DNA of 64,000 bases from Streptomyces malachitofuscus (GCF_014650055.1 NZ_BMUF01000011.1:276527-340526), one strand, 5' to 3'. Counted from the stretch's first letter, positions 16,325 to 25,767 are shown. Notes: generated from the sequence alone by a model not told the origin. Numbers and translations are program-made.

Positions 16325-16377
16325 AGCAAGCACCCCTCGCCTTGCAAAACAAGGCGAGGGGCGGGGTGGGCTTGCTG
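16325..16377. terminator. Two-tier hairpin after the opp operon
   Basis: A perfect 12-bp stem (CCCCTCGCCTTG at 16333-16344 with its complement at 16350-16361, loop CAAAA) is enclosed by a second perfect 8-bp stem (CAGCAAGC at 16325-16332 with GCTTGCTG at 16370-16377). It lies 12 bases past the oppF-like stop codon. It also lies just upstream of the TRIC start, so it should insulate that gene. Confidence 0.85.
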
Positions 16378-16388
16378 ACTGCGGCGAC

Positions 16389-17671
16389 CTAGGTGGCCTT
16401 GTCGGCGGGCTCGACGTCCTGCTCGGCGGGCTCGACGTCCTGCTCGGCTGGCTCGTCCGGCTTCTCCGCCTTGACGAGCTTCTCCGCCTGCTCGGCCGCC
16501 TCCACGGCCTTGTCGGCCTTCTCCACCTTCGCGGCCGTCCCGACCGCTTCGGCCTTCGTGCTCTCCTGCTCCGGCGGCCCGGCCTGCTCGGGCACCTTCG
16601 CCGCCGCGAGCTCCTCGGACACCGGCGCGTCCTCGACACCCTCACGCGTGGCCGACACGACCTCTCCGGCGGTCCGCTTCACCGTGCCGGCCGCGATCTC
16701 CTCGGCGAAGTGGCAGGCCACCCGGTGGCCGCCGCCGACGTCCCGCAGCTCCGGCCGTTCGGTCGAGCACCGCTGGGCCTGGGCCCAGGGGCAGCGGGTG
16801 TGGAAGCGGCACCCGCTGGGCGGGTTCGCCGGGGAGGGCAGGTCGCCCGTGAGCAGGATGCGCTCGCGCTTGTCCTCCACCTCCGGGTCCGGCACCGGCA
16901 CGGCCGACATCAGGGCCTTGGTGTACGGGTGCTTCGGCTCGGCGTAGAGCGCGTCGCTCGGCGCCTCCTCGACCAGCGAGCCCAGGTACATCACGCCGAT
17001 CGTGTCGGAGATGTGCCGGACCACCGCGAGGTCGTGGGCGATCACCACGTAGGTCAGGCCGAGCTCCTCCTGGAGCTCGTCCAGCAGGTTGATGACCTGG
17101 GCCTGGACCGACACGTCGAGCGCGGAGACCGGCTCGTCGCAGATGATCACGTCCGGTTCGAGGACCAGCGCGCGGGCGATGCCGATGCGCTGGCGCTGGC
17201 CGCCGGAGAACTCGTGCGGGTAGCGGGAGAGGGCGTTGGAGGGCAGGCCGACCTTGTCCAGGATCGACTTGATCTTCTCCCGGCGCTCCTCCTGGTTCTT
17301 GCCGATGCCGTGGGCGACCATGCCCTCCGACAGGATCGACTCGATGTTCTGCCGGGGGTTCAGCGAGCCCAGCGGGTCCTGGAAGACCATCTGCAGCCGG
17401 CGGCGGAAGCGGCGCAGTTCCTCACCGGGCAGCTTGGCCAGGTCGGTGCCGTCGAGGACGACGGACCCCTCGGTGATGTCCACCAGCCGCAGCACCGACC
17501 GCCCGAGGGTGGTCTTGCCGCAACCGGACTCGCCGACCAGGCCGTAGGTCTGGCCGGCCTCGACCTTCAGGGAGACCCCGTCCACGGCGTAGACGTGGCC
17601 GACCGTGCGGTCGAACAGGACACCCCTCTTGATGGGGAAGTGGACCTTGACGCCGTCCAGTTCGAGCAGGC

Positions 17672-17675
<4 letters not shown>
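16389..17675 (-). CDS. Oligopeptide ABC importer ATP-binding protein (OppF/DppF type) with acidic repeat tail
   Basis: The 428-residue ATPase energises peptide uptake with its OppD partner. Walker A is GESGCGKT (48-55), the signature FSGGQRQRIG and Walker B VIICDEPVSALD are intact, and the oligo-HPY C-terminal domain has PYTKALMSAVPVPDP and the CRFHTRCPWA cysteine motif. After about residue 335 there is an unusual tail of some 90 residues, rich in Ala, Glu and Lys (VPEQAGPPEQ, KVEKADKAVEAAEQAEKL), ending in a tandem EPAEQDV repeat encoded by a 21-base direct repeat. The normal family length is about 330-350. The ATGA overlap with oppD implies coupling. Confidence 0.93.
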
Positions 17676-18673
<998 letters not shown>

Positions 18674-18679
18674 GGTGGT

Positions 18680-19639
18680 TCAGCCCCTCAGCTTCGGGTC
18701 GAGGGCTTCCCGCATGGCCTCGCCGAGGAGGGTGAAGCCGAGGGCGGTGATGATGATGCCGACGGCGGGGTAGACCGCCATCATCGGCGCGTTGTCGAAG
18801 AAGCGCTGCGCCTGGGTGAGCATGACGCCCCACTCGGGGATGGCCGGATCGGGGTTGCCGAGGCCCAGGTAGGACAGGGCGGCCGCCTCGATGATCGCGG
18901 TGGCCAGGGAGAGCGTGGCCTGCACGATCACCGGGCTGAGCGAGTTGGGCACGATCTGCGAGAGGACGATGCGCCGCTTGCGCACTCCGAGGGACTGGGC
19001 GGCCAGCACGTAGTCGGCGCTGCCCTGGGCCAGCATGGAGCCGCGCAGCAGCCGGGCGAAGATGGGGATCTGGACGACACCCACGGCGATCATCACGGTG
19101 GTCAGTGACTGGCCCATGACGGCGGCGATCGACACGGCCAGCAGCAGCGAGGGCATCGCCAGCATGATGTCGATGAAGCGCATGATGACGGAGTCGATGC
19201 GCCGGCCGGTTTCCCCGCCGAGGGTGGCGAAGGCGCCGGCGAGGCCGCCGATCAGAAAGCCGATGGTCAGACCGATCAGCGTGGCGACGACGCCGACGAG
19301 CAGCGTCTGCCGGGCACCGACCAGGAAGCGGGAGAACATGTCCCGGCCGAGGTGGTCCAGCCCGAACCAGTTCTCGCCGCGCATACCGACGAACTCGCCC
19401 CGGTTGGCGAAGACCTCGTCGCGCCAGGTCTGGGCGGTCGGCGAGTACGGCGCGATGTAGGGCCCGACGATCGCGAGCACGATGAACAGGCCGATGATGA
19501 TCGCGCCGATGATCGCCATCTTGCTGCGCTTGAGGCGTCGGAACGCCTCCCGCCACAGACTGGCTCCGGTACTGGTCTCCTTGGTGGCGGCCAGTTCCGC
19601 GAGGCGCTGGATCTTGTCTGTCTTGGTGGCGACACTCAT
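18680..19639 (-). CDS. Oligopeptide ABC importer permease (OppC/DppC type)
   Basis: The 319-residue inner-membrane permease has six predicted helices. A cytosolic N-terminal arm (1-38) is followed by helix 1, MAIIGAIIIGLFIVLAIVG. The extracytoplasmic part GENWFGLDHLGRDMFSR is characteristic of the DppC family. The EAA coupling loop EAAALSYLGLGNPDPAIPEWG contacts the ATPases. It lies between oppB (one-base gap) and oppD (six-base gap). The operon presumably imports di- or oligopeptides; the preferred length cannot be read from the sequence. Confidence 0.93.
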   Translation of the reverse strand: MSVATKTDKIQRLAELAATKETSTGASLWREAFRRLKRSKMAIIGAIIIGLFIVLAIVGPYIAPYSPTAQTWRDEVFANRGEFVGMRGENWFGLDHLGRDMFSRFLVGARQTLLVGVVATLIGLTIGFLIGGLAGAFATLGGETGRRIDSVIMRFIDIMLAMPSLLLAVSIAAVMGQSLTTVMIAVGVVQIPIFARLLRGSMLAQGSADYVLAAQSLGVRKRRIVLSQIVPNSLSPVIVQATLSLATAIIEAAALSYLGLGNPDPAIPEWGVMLTQAQRFFDNAPMMAVYPAVGIIITALGFTLLGEAMREALDPKLRG

Positions 19640-19640
19640 G

Positions 19641-20645
19641 TCAGTGCACCCGCACTCTCGGGTCGATGAGGCTGTACGCGAGGTCCACCAGCAGGTTGAT
19701 CAGGACGTACACCAGCGCGATGAACATGATGAACCCGACGAGCACGGGGTAGTCACGGGCGTCGATCGCCTGCCGGATGAAGGAGCCGATGCCGCCGAAG
19801 GCGAACACCGACTCCGTGAGGACCGCGCCGGACAGCAGGGAGCCCGTGAGCAGGCCGACCGCGGTGACCACCGGGAGCATCGCGTTGCGCAGCACGTGCC
19901 GGCCGCGGACGACGCTCCGCTTGAGGCCCTTGGCCTCGGCGGTGCGGACGTAGTCCTCGTCCTGTACCTCGAGGACGCTGGCGCGGGTCATGCGCACGAT
20001 GACCGCGAGCGGGATGGAGGCCAGGGCGATGGAGGGCAGGACCAGGTGGGTGATGGCGTTCCACGAGGCGTCGAACTCGCCGGTGAGGATGCCGTCCAGG
20101 ACGGCGAATCCGGTCACGTCGGTGGCGTTGATGCCGGTGTCCTGGCGTCCGAAGCTGGGGAAGATACCCAGCTGGACGGCGAAGATCTGCTTGAGGATCA
20201 GGGCCAGGAAGAAGACCGGGATGCAAATGCCGACGAGCGAGCCCGAGACGGCGGTGACGTCGAGCCAGCCGCCGCGGTTGCGGGCGGCGAAATAGCCGAG
20301 CGGCACACCGACGGCGACGGCGATCAGGATCGCGAGGAGGGACAGCTCCACGGTCGCGGGGAACCGCAGGACGAACTCGTCCCACACCGGCTGTCCGGTC
20401 TGGGTGGACGTGCCCAGGTCGAGTTCGAAGATGCGCTTGAGGAAGCGCCAGTACTGAACGTAGACGGGCTGGTCCAGCCCGAGCGCACGGTTGATGCGCG
20501 CCACTTCGGCCTCGGTGGCCTTTTCCCCCAGGATCGCTGAGGCGGGTCCACCGGGCAGCCGGTCGAGCCAGAGGAAGAGCAGAACCGACAGACCGAGCAG
20601 CGTGGGTATGAGCTGGAGCAGTCTTCGTACGACGAGACGCAGCAC
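19641..20645 (-). CDS. Oligopeptide ABC importer permease (OppB/DppB type)
   Basis: The 334-residue permease begins LRLVVRRLLQLIPTLLGLSVLLF, typical of OppB first helices, followed by the conserved LPGGPASAILGEKAT extracellular segment and LDQPVYVQYWRFL. The EAA-like loop (VRTAEAKGLKRSVVRGRHVLRNA) and the last helix near LLSGAVLTESVFAFGGIGSF match the family. It follows the binding-protein gene after a 110-base gap holding a strong hairpin, and it is nearly fused to oppC. Confidence 0.93.
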   Translation of the reverse strand: MLRLVVRRLLQLIPTLLGLSVLLFLWLDRLPGGPASAILGEKATEAEVARINRALGLDQPVYVQYWRFLKRIFELDLGTSTQTGQPVWDEFVLRFPATVELSLLAILIAVAVGVPLGYFAARNRGGWLDVTAVSGSLVGICIPVFFLALILKQIFAVQLGIFPSFGRQDTGINATDVTGFAVLDGILTGEFDASWNAITHLVLPSIALASIPLAVIVRMTRASVLEVQDEDYVRTAEAKGLKRSVVRGRHVLRNAMLPVVTAVGLLTGSLLSGAVLTESVFAFGGIGSFIRQAIDARDYPVLVGFIMFIALVYVLINLLVDLAYSLIDPRVRVH

Positions 20646-20687
20646 CCCGCATGCCCCTTTCTTGCGTGGTTTCTTACATGAATGGAC

Positions 20688-20720
20688 CCGCCCGGCCGCC
20701 GAGGTGCGGCGGCCGGGCGG
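20688..20720 (-). terminator. Intercistronic hairpin between oppA- and oppB-like genes
   Basis: A perfect 13-bp stem (CCGCCCGGCCGCC at 20688-20700 and its complement at 20708-20720, loop of seven). It follows the binding-protein stop by 35 bases and precedes oppB. In binding-protein operons such hairpins stabilise the first cistron and attenuate the permeases, giving excess binding protein. Confidence 0.75.
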
Positions 20721-20755
20721 AACCCCCCGTTTCAGTTCACCTGCCGGTCAGGCTC

Positions 20756-22423
20756 CTACTTGAAGGAGGCCTCGGCGAAGACTTCCTGCGTCAGCGGGGA
20801 GACGTTCGGCGGGTTCACGTTCTTGGCGAACGCGATGGCCGGCGGGGAGGCGGAGACCGGGACACCCGGAAGGTAGTCCATGATGACCTCGTTGGCCTTC
20901 TCGTAGGCGGCGGTGCGCTCGTCGCCCACGAGCTCCGAGCCGGCGTTCACGGCGTCGAAGACCTTCTTGTCCTTGAAGCCCCACTGCTTGTCGTACTCGG
21001 CGAACCAGGTGCCGATGAAGTTGTAGCCGTCGTTGAAGTCACCGGTCCAGCCGAGCATGTGCAGGGCGCAGGAGCCCGCCTCGGTGGCGTCCAGGTAGTC
21101 CGGGGCCCACTTCATGGCCTTGGGCTTGACGGTGATGCCGGCCTTCTCGAGGTCGGCCTTCATCAGCTCGAACAGGTCCTGCGGGGCAGGCATGTACGGG
21201 CGGGTGACCTCGGTCGGGTAGCAGAACTCGATCTCGAGCTTCTCCTCACCGGCCTGCTTGAGGAGGTCCTTGGCCTTGGCGGTGTCGAACGGGTACTTCG
21301 TGACGTTCTTGGAGTAGCCCGCGATCGTGTCCGGCATGAACTGGTCGGCGACCTTGCCGCCCTCGGGCAGCTGGGTCTTGACCAGGTTCTCCTTGTCGAT
21401 CGCCTGCGCGATGGCCTGGCGGACTTCCTTCTTCTTGAGGGCCTTGTTGGCGCTCTGGCTCATGCCCACGTAGAAGAGGTTGAAGACGCCACGGGTCGGG
21501 ACGACGTAGCCCTCGTCCTCGAGGGTCTTGACGTCGGCCGGGGCGACGAGGTCGTAGCCGTCGATGTCACCGGCCTGGAGCGCCTGGCGGCGGCCCTCTT
21601 CGGTGTCGATGGTGCGGAAGACCAGGTTCTTGATCTTCGCCTTGTCGCCCCAGTAGTCGTCGAAGCGCTCAAGGGTGACTTCCTTGTTGCCCTTGTTCCA
21701 CTTCGTGATCTTGTACGGGCCGGTGCCGGCGACCGTGCCGGCCTCCTGGCTGTACTTGGGGTACGTGATGGCGTCACCCTTGGCGGACGCGTCCTGCTTC
21801 TTGTACTCCTCGATGGCCTTCGGGGAGTGGATCGCGAGGGCGTTGAGGGAGAAGCCGCCGGGGAGGTTGGCGGAGGGCTTCTTGACCTCGATGACGGCGG
21901 TGTTCTCGTCCTTCGCGGTGCAGGACTTGTAGTTCGCCTCGGGCGTCTCGGGGTCTTCGTTCTTCTTGAAGCCGCCCATGATGGTCTGCCAGTAGTAGGA
22001 GACCGCGCTGGACTGGTAGGTGCCCGTCCAGTTGAACCAGTGGTCGTAGTTGGCGCAGACGGCCGCGGCGTTGAACGCCTCGCCGTCGTGGAACTTCACG
22101 CCCTTGCGGAGGTTGAAGGTCCAGACGGTGCCCTCGTCGTTGCTCGACCAGGTCTCGGCGAGGCCGCCGACCAGCTTGGTGCCGCCGGACTCGTGCTCGA
22201 GCAGGGCCTCGAACGCCTGACGCGTCACACGGAAGGTTTCGCCGTCACTCGCGAGGGCAGGGTCCAGGGAACCCGGGTCACCGGCACCGGCGAAGACGAA
22301 GGTGTCCTTCCCGCCGTCGCTCTTGTTGTCACTGTCCCGCTCGCTGGAGCAGCCCGTGGCAATCAGACCGACCGCCACCGCGGCCGTGATCGCCCGAGCG
22401 ACTCGGGACTTGGGTATGCGCAT
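20756..22423 (-). CDS. Oligopeptide-binding lipoprotein (SBP family 5, OppA/DppA)
   Basis: 555 residues. A lipoprotein signal ends in LIATGCSS, so C25 would be lipidated and the protein tethered outside the membrane, where it captures peptides for the OppBCDF-like complex. The family 5 signature follows: DPGSLDPALASDG near 48-60, ALLEHESGG, and FNLRKGVKFHDGEAFNAAAV. RBS GGAGTGG lies upstream of ATG 22423. It is first in the operon and is separated from oppB by an attenuating hairpin. The upstream gap contains a TAGTGT box about 60 bases before the start, a plausible -10, though the -35 is weak. Confidence 0.95.
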   Translation of the reverse strand: MRIPKSRVARAITAAVAVGLIATGCSSERDSDNKSDGGKDTFVFAGAGDPGSLDPALASDGETFRVTRQAFEALLEHESGGTKLVGGLAETWSSNDEGTVWTFNLRKGVKFHDGEAFNAAAVCANYDHWFNWTGTYQSSAVSYYWQTIMGGFKKNEDPETPEANYKSCTAKDENTAVIEVKKPSANLPGGFSLNALAIHSPKAIEEYKKQDASAKGDAITYPKYSQEAGTVAGTGPYKITKWNKGNKEVTLERFDDYWGDKAKIKNLVFRTIDTEEGRRQALQAGDIDGYDLVAPADVKTLEDEGYVVPTRGVFNLFYVGMSQSANKALKKKEVRQAIAQAIDKENLVKTQLPEGGKVADQFMPDTIAGYSKNVTKYPFDTAKAKDLLKQAGEEKLEIEFCYPTEVTRPYMPAPQDLFELMKADLEKAGITVKPKAMKWAPDYLDATEAGSCALHMLGWTGDFNDGYNFIGTWFAEYDKQWGFKDKKVFDAVNAGSELVGDERTAAYEKANEVIMDYLPGVPVSASPPAIAFAKNVNPPNVSPLTQEVFAEASFK

Positions 22424-22846
22424 ATTGGGGCCACTCCGGGTCCGCTATGTGGATGCATCTTGACCGGCCGAACACTACAGACGTTCGCAGTCAGTCAGGA
22501 ACAGTCCGGATAGCGGTGATACCTACCTGAGATCTGAACACTTGACATATGGGATGGTTCAGGCACCCCGCCGTCGACTTTTAACCCCCCGGACACAAAA
22601 CCCGGCGTTCACAGGGCCGTTCGGAAGGCGTCCAGCGACGTGAAGAAGGGGTGAAACCGCAGGTGACAGGGGGTCAACGGGTCGTCGCTCCACGCGCATG
22701 GCCGAAAATCTGACGTGAAATCAGCGCCGGACGCACAGGGCCCCGACCTCGCCGGAGCTCGTGTCCACCTGGTGGACACGGTGACGCTGAGTCAGCATGA
22801 GCCGGAGAACGGTGGGGGTGACCCCGGGATCAGGGATCCTGCCCGG
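22424..22846. other. Gene-free gap upstream of the peptide importer
   Basis: 423 bases without a credible gene. The part next to the binding-protein gene contains its promoter and leader. The middle is relatively AT-rich, with a TTGACA hexamer near 22542 on the plus strand that has no gene to serve. The part near the SseB gene contains the palindrome at 22761-22779. No tRNA-like or protein-coding signal was found. Confidence 0.6.
22761..22779. promoter_or_regulatory. Perfect 19-bp palindrome GTGTCCACC-T-GGTGGACAC
   Basis: Nine-base arms around a single T. A one-base centre is poor for an RNA hairpin but good for a dimeric repressor site. It lies 68 bases past the SseB stop and about 340 bases before the binding-protein start. 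The protein that might bind it is unknown. Confidence 0.5.
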
Positions 22847-23635
22847 TCAGCGGTGCTGCGCGGGCGGGTATCCGTACCCCGGGGCGGACGGCTGGACCGC
22901 GCCGTGCGCCTCGCGGTCGTAGAAGGGGCGGGCGTTGGCGCGCAGCCACATCACGACCGGGTCGTGCTCGTCGGACATCGCGACCGTCGACACGGGCAGC
23001 CCGTCCGGGACCGCGCCCAGCGACTGCTGCATCATCGCGCGCACCGCGTCCACGGCGGGCGGGGAGGTGTCGTACACGTCCAGGCCGATGGCGAGGTACG
23101 GGGCGCCCAGCGCGGGCTGCACCCAGGCGCGGCGCAGGGCGCGGACGGCCGGGGTGCGGTGGGCGTTCTGCGCGAGGAGGGCGTAGAACTGCGGGATCTC
23201 GATGGCCGGTTCGGACAGCCGCAGCGGTCCGGCGGGCTGGCGGTCCAGTCCGCCGGCGATCCGGCGCAGGTCCAGCCAGGGGATGCCGACGCCGCCGCCC
23301 GGGGCGTGCGGGTTGAGCCAGAGTCCGTAGCGGTCGGGGAAGAGGGCGCGGGCCACCTCGAGGCCGTCGACCACCTCGTACGACCGGTTCCAGCCGCTGG
23401 CGGACAGCTCCTGGGCGGAGGTGACGCAGGGCGCGTAGCCGAAGCCGTCGACGTCCATGTTCCCGTACTGGGCGTCCGGGGAGCCGGCCTGGCCGTGCCA
23501 CAGCAGCATCCATACCTGGCCGGTCGAAGGGGTCGCGAGAGCGCGCAGCAACGCCTCATAGGCGTCGTAACGCCCGGGCGTCACCTGGCGCAGCATGTGC
23601 TCGACCTGCCCGGCCGCCGCGGTGCCAGCGCTCAC
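22847..23635 (-). CDS. SseB-family protein, paralogue 1 (enhanced serine sensitivity)
   Basis: This 262-residue cytosolic protein belongs to the SseB family, named for a serine-sensitivity phenotype in E. coli; the molecular role is unknown. Features: N-terminal helix VEHMLRQVTPGRYDAYEALLRALA, the core GLWLNPHAPGGGVGIPWLDLRRIAGGL (the typical SseB N-terminal domain end), and the C-terminal domain with PAVRALRRAWVQPALGAPYLAIGLDV. GTG 23635 is supported by GAGGGG ten bases upstream. It follows a second SseB-like gene on the same strand with a gap of 108 bases; the two proteins are diverged duplicates. Confidence 0.85.
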   Translation of the reverse strand: MSAGTAAAGQVEHMLRQVTPGRYDAYEALLRALATPSTGQVWMLLWHGQAGSPDAQYGNMDVDGFGYAPCVTSAQELSASGWNRSYEVVDGLEVARALFPDRYGLWLNPHAPGGGVGIPWLDLRRIAGGLDRQPAGPLRLSEPAIEIPQFYALLAQNAHRTPAVRALRRAWVQPALGAPYLAIGLDVYDTSPPAVDAVRAMMQQSLGAVPDGLPVSTVAMSDEHDPVVMWLRANARPFYDREAHGAVQPSAPGYGYPPAQHR

Positions 23636-23743
23636 TTTGTATCGCCCCTCCGTAACACACCTCGCCAGCGAACGAACCTAGCTTAAGCCGACGGCCTCCG
23701 GCGGTCTGCGTTCCGTGCGCGGCGGGGCCGCGTCCCCGGACGG

Positions 23744-24523
23744 TCACGGGTGGCGTTGGTAGAAGGGGGTGACCCGGGTGCGCATCCAGTCCGCCACCGG
23801 GTCCTGGGCCAGGTCCATCAGGATCAGGTTGACCGGCCAGCGGGTCGGGGTGCGGCCCAGGGCCCGGCCCAGGGCGTCCAGGGGCAGGGCGCGGGCGTCG
23901 CCCTCCGCGTGGGCCAGTTCCACGCCGATGAACAGGACCGGGTCCGCGGTCTCGATCGCGGCCAGGCAGCGGCGGGCGGTCGTCACGACGCCGATCGAGT
24001 CGAACTCCTCCGAGGCCGCGCCGAGGAAGTCCACCGGGTCGTCCTGCCAGTCGGGCTCGAACAGCCGGACCCGGCCGCCGCTCGCCGGGCCGTCCAGCGG
24101 GCTGCGTCCGGCCCGGCACAGTTCGGCGACGGCGCCCGGCGGCAGCGGCGCGGAGACCACGCCGCCGGGGTTCACCGCGATCCCGGCCTGCGGCGGCAGA
24201 CCGCGGGCGAATTCCACGGCGGGGGCGATCGTGTACGACATGTGGGAGCCGACGACCTGCCGGAACTGTTCCTCGGAGCTGAAGACGGGGACGTAGGCCT
24301 GGCCGTCGAGTTCCATGGTGGGCAGGTCCAGCGGGCCGCTGTGCGGACCGCCGCCGTTCGGCAGCGGGACCCAGACGAAGCTGCGGCCCAGGACCTCGAT
24401 GATCCTGGCCCCCGCGGAGGGGACGCCGAGGGAGGCGGAGAGCACCTCCTCCAGCTCGTTACCGGGCCATCCGCCGTGCGGATGGGGGTGCGTCCGGTCC
24501 GAGAATTCCGCCGGGAAGTCCAT
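23744..24523 (-). CDS. SseB-family protein, paralogue 2
   Basis: 259 residues. The N-terminal SseB domain includes ELDGQAYVPVFSSEEQFRQVVG and the motif LPPQAGIAVNPGGVVSAPLPPGAVAEL. The second half contains FIGVELAHAEGDARALPLDALGRAL and ends MRTRVTPFYQRHP, matching the VMWLRANARPFYDREA end of paralogue 1. It has a His-rich acidic N-terminus (DRTHPHPHGGW). No signal peptide. ATG 24523 with a weak AGGCGAAAG site. It is the first of two tandem family members between the P-loop ATPase gene and the peptide-importer operon; a link to amino-acid or peptide supply is conceivable but not shown. Confidence 0.85.
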   Translation of the reverse strand: MDFPAEFSDRTHPHPHGGWPGNELEEVLSASLGVPSAGARIIEVLGRSFVWVPLPNGGGPHSGPLDLPTMELDGQAYVPVFSSEEQFRQVVGSHMSYTIAPAVEFARGLPPQAGIAVNPGGVVSAPLPPGAVAELCRAGRSPLDGPASGGRVRLFEPDWQDDPVDFLGAASEEFDSIGVVTTARRCLAAIETADPVLFIGVELAHAEGDARALPLDALGRALGRTPTRWPVNLILMDLAQDPVADWMRTRVTPFYQRHP

Positions 24524-24576
24524 CTTTCGCCTACCGCCTGCCTGGAACCACTGCTGTGGCTGAAAAGGCTATCGGG

Positions 24577-25245
24577 TCAGCCCGCGAAGCCGATCCGGTG
24601 CAGCGCGTCCACCGCGTCCCGGTCGATCAGCACCGCCGAGCCGCAGCCCGCCGGCACCCGGCCGCGCCGCACCGCGCGCAACAGCCGGTCGCTCGCCGCG
24701 CGGTGGCGCCGGAAGGCGTACCGGGAGACTCCGCGTCCGCGCTCGCGCTGGCCGGCCAGGGCCTGCTGCGGGGTGACGTCGAGCAGCAGCAGATGCAGGC
24801 TCGCGCCCCGGCGCCGGGCCTCGCGGGCCAGCCAGCGCCGCACCCAGGCCTGCGTACCGCAGTCGTGGACGACGACCGGGCCGCCGGCGCGCAGCGCGCG
24901 GCGCAGCCCGGCGTAGTGGGCGAGGCGGACCAGCGGGCGGTACACGGCGTACGGCAGGAAGCGCGGCATGCGGCGGTCCCAGCGGTCGCGGGTGTCCTGG
25001 GAGTCGACGCGGGTGCCCCGCACCGTGCGCCGCATCAGCGTGGATTTGCCGCTGCCGGGCAGTCCGGTGACCACGACGAGGTCGCGGGGCCCGAAGAGCA
25101 GCGCGCGCGGGCTGCGGCCGGCGCGTGCCCGCAGATCGCGGACGACGGGCGCCGGCAGTGCGCCGCGTGCCCGGCCGGCCCGAGCGGGCGGCTGCGCGGG
25201 CAGCGCGGCGCCGGTGGTGGTGGCGCACGCCGTGGTCCTGTTCAC
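24577..25245 (-). CDS. P-loop NTPase, small kinase-like ATP-binding protein
   Basis: 222 residues. Walker A is GLPGSGKST (60-68). VVVHDCGTQAWVRRWLAREARRRG and LHLLLLDVTPQQALAGQRERGR form a strand-helix-lid pattern as in small-molecule kinases and zeta-toxin-like AAA proteins (AAA_33). The first 45 residues are Ala/Arg/Pro-rich and probably disordered. Substrate unknown. GTG 25245 has GGGAGGA nine bases before it. It is transcribed away from the glycine riboswitch operon. Confidence 0.8.
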   Translation of the reverse strand: MNRTTACATTTGAALPAQPPARAGRARGALPAPVVRDLRARAGRSPRALLFGPRDLVVVTGLPGSGKSTLMRRTVRGTRVDSQDTRDRWDRRMPRFLPYAVYRPLVRLAHYAGLRRALRAGGPVVVHDCGTQAWVRRWLAREARRRGASLHLLLLDVTPQQALAGQRERGRGVSRYAFRRHRAASDRLLRAVRRGRVPAGCGSAVLIDRDAVDALHRIGFAG

Positions 25246-25352
25246 CGTGATGGTCCTCCCCTGGGGCCAGGTGCGAGTCCCGTCCCCGCCGAGTGTAAAG
25301 AGAAGGTAATGCCAGGTGTCTCTCGTTTCCGTGCCTTTCCTGAAACAGGCCT

Positions 25353-25370
25353 GTCACAGCTCCCTGTGAC
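25353..25370. promoter_or_regulatory. Inverted repeat GTCACAG-ctcc-CTGTGAC
   Basis: Perfect seven-base arms with a four-base spacer, about 110 bases upstream of the glycine riboswitch and a similar distance from the divergent ATPase start. It could be a repressor or activator site for either unit; the binder is unknown. Confidence 0.45.
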
Positions 25371-25469
25371 CGCGCCCGCACATCCTGTGCACCCCAGGGA
25401 AGGGTCCCCCTGCCGGACCCCGGCGATGCGTGCAATGATGTGCGCGCCAACTGCATACCGGCCGTTTGA

Positions 25470-25690
25470 ATCCGCGCGGGAGAGTCCCCGGCACCGTGTG
25501 CCGCCGGGGCGCCGAAGGAGCAAGTCCCTCCCTTGAATCTCTCAGGCACCGTTACCGCGTGGGCGAGGCACATCTGAAAAGCGGGCCGCTGTAGCCGTGC
25601 TCCAGCGACCCCACCCAAGGTGCAAGCCGTGACTCCTCCCCGGTGCGGGCGGTCATGGCGAACCTCTCAGGTTCCGATGACAGATGGGGA
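25470..25690 (+). ncRNA. Tandem glycine riboswitch
   Basis: Two adjacent glycine aptamers precede gcvT. Aptamer 1 contains GCGCGGGAGAG, the CGCCGAAGGAGCAA core and CTCTCAGGCACC near 25476-25553. Aptamer 2 begins at ACATCTGAAAAGCGGG (from about 25569) and ends with GGCGAACCTCTCAGGT and GACAGATGGGGAGG (to about 25690), closing its P1 with ACATCTG/CAGATG. In known cases glycine binding turns on the gcv genes. The expression platform after 25690 holds a degenerate copy of a dispersed repeat. Confidence 0.95.
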
Positions 25691-25707
25691 GGAATTGCCC
25701 TCGCCTT

Positions 25708-25748
25708 CTCCCACGCTGGTATGAACTCGCGCGGGAGGGACCCCCATC
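25708..25748 (+). repeat. Diverged 41-bp repeat module in the gcvT leader
   Basis: TCTCCCACGCTGG at the left and GGGAGGGACCCCCATC at the right match the module at 1903-1944 and 32841-32881, with the centre diverged. It ends 19 bases before the gcvT ATG, between the riboswitch and the ribosome site, so it may form part of the expression platform. Confidence 0.6.
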
Positions 25749-25767
25749 GCCTCTGGGAGACCGACCG

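Noticed and set aside
22424..22846. tRNA or small RNA gene in the largest gene-free gap
   Set aside because: No cloverleaf or conserved T-arm sequence was found by eye; only promoter-like sequence and a palindrome are visible.
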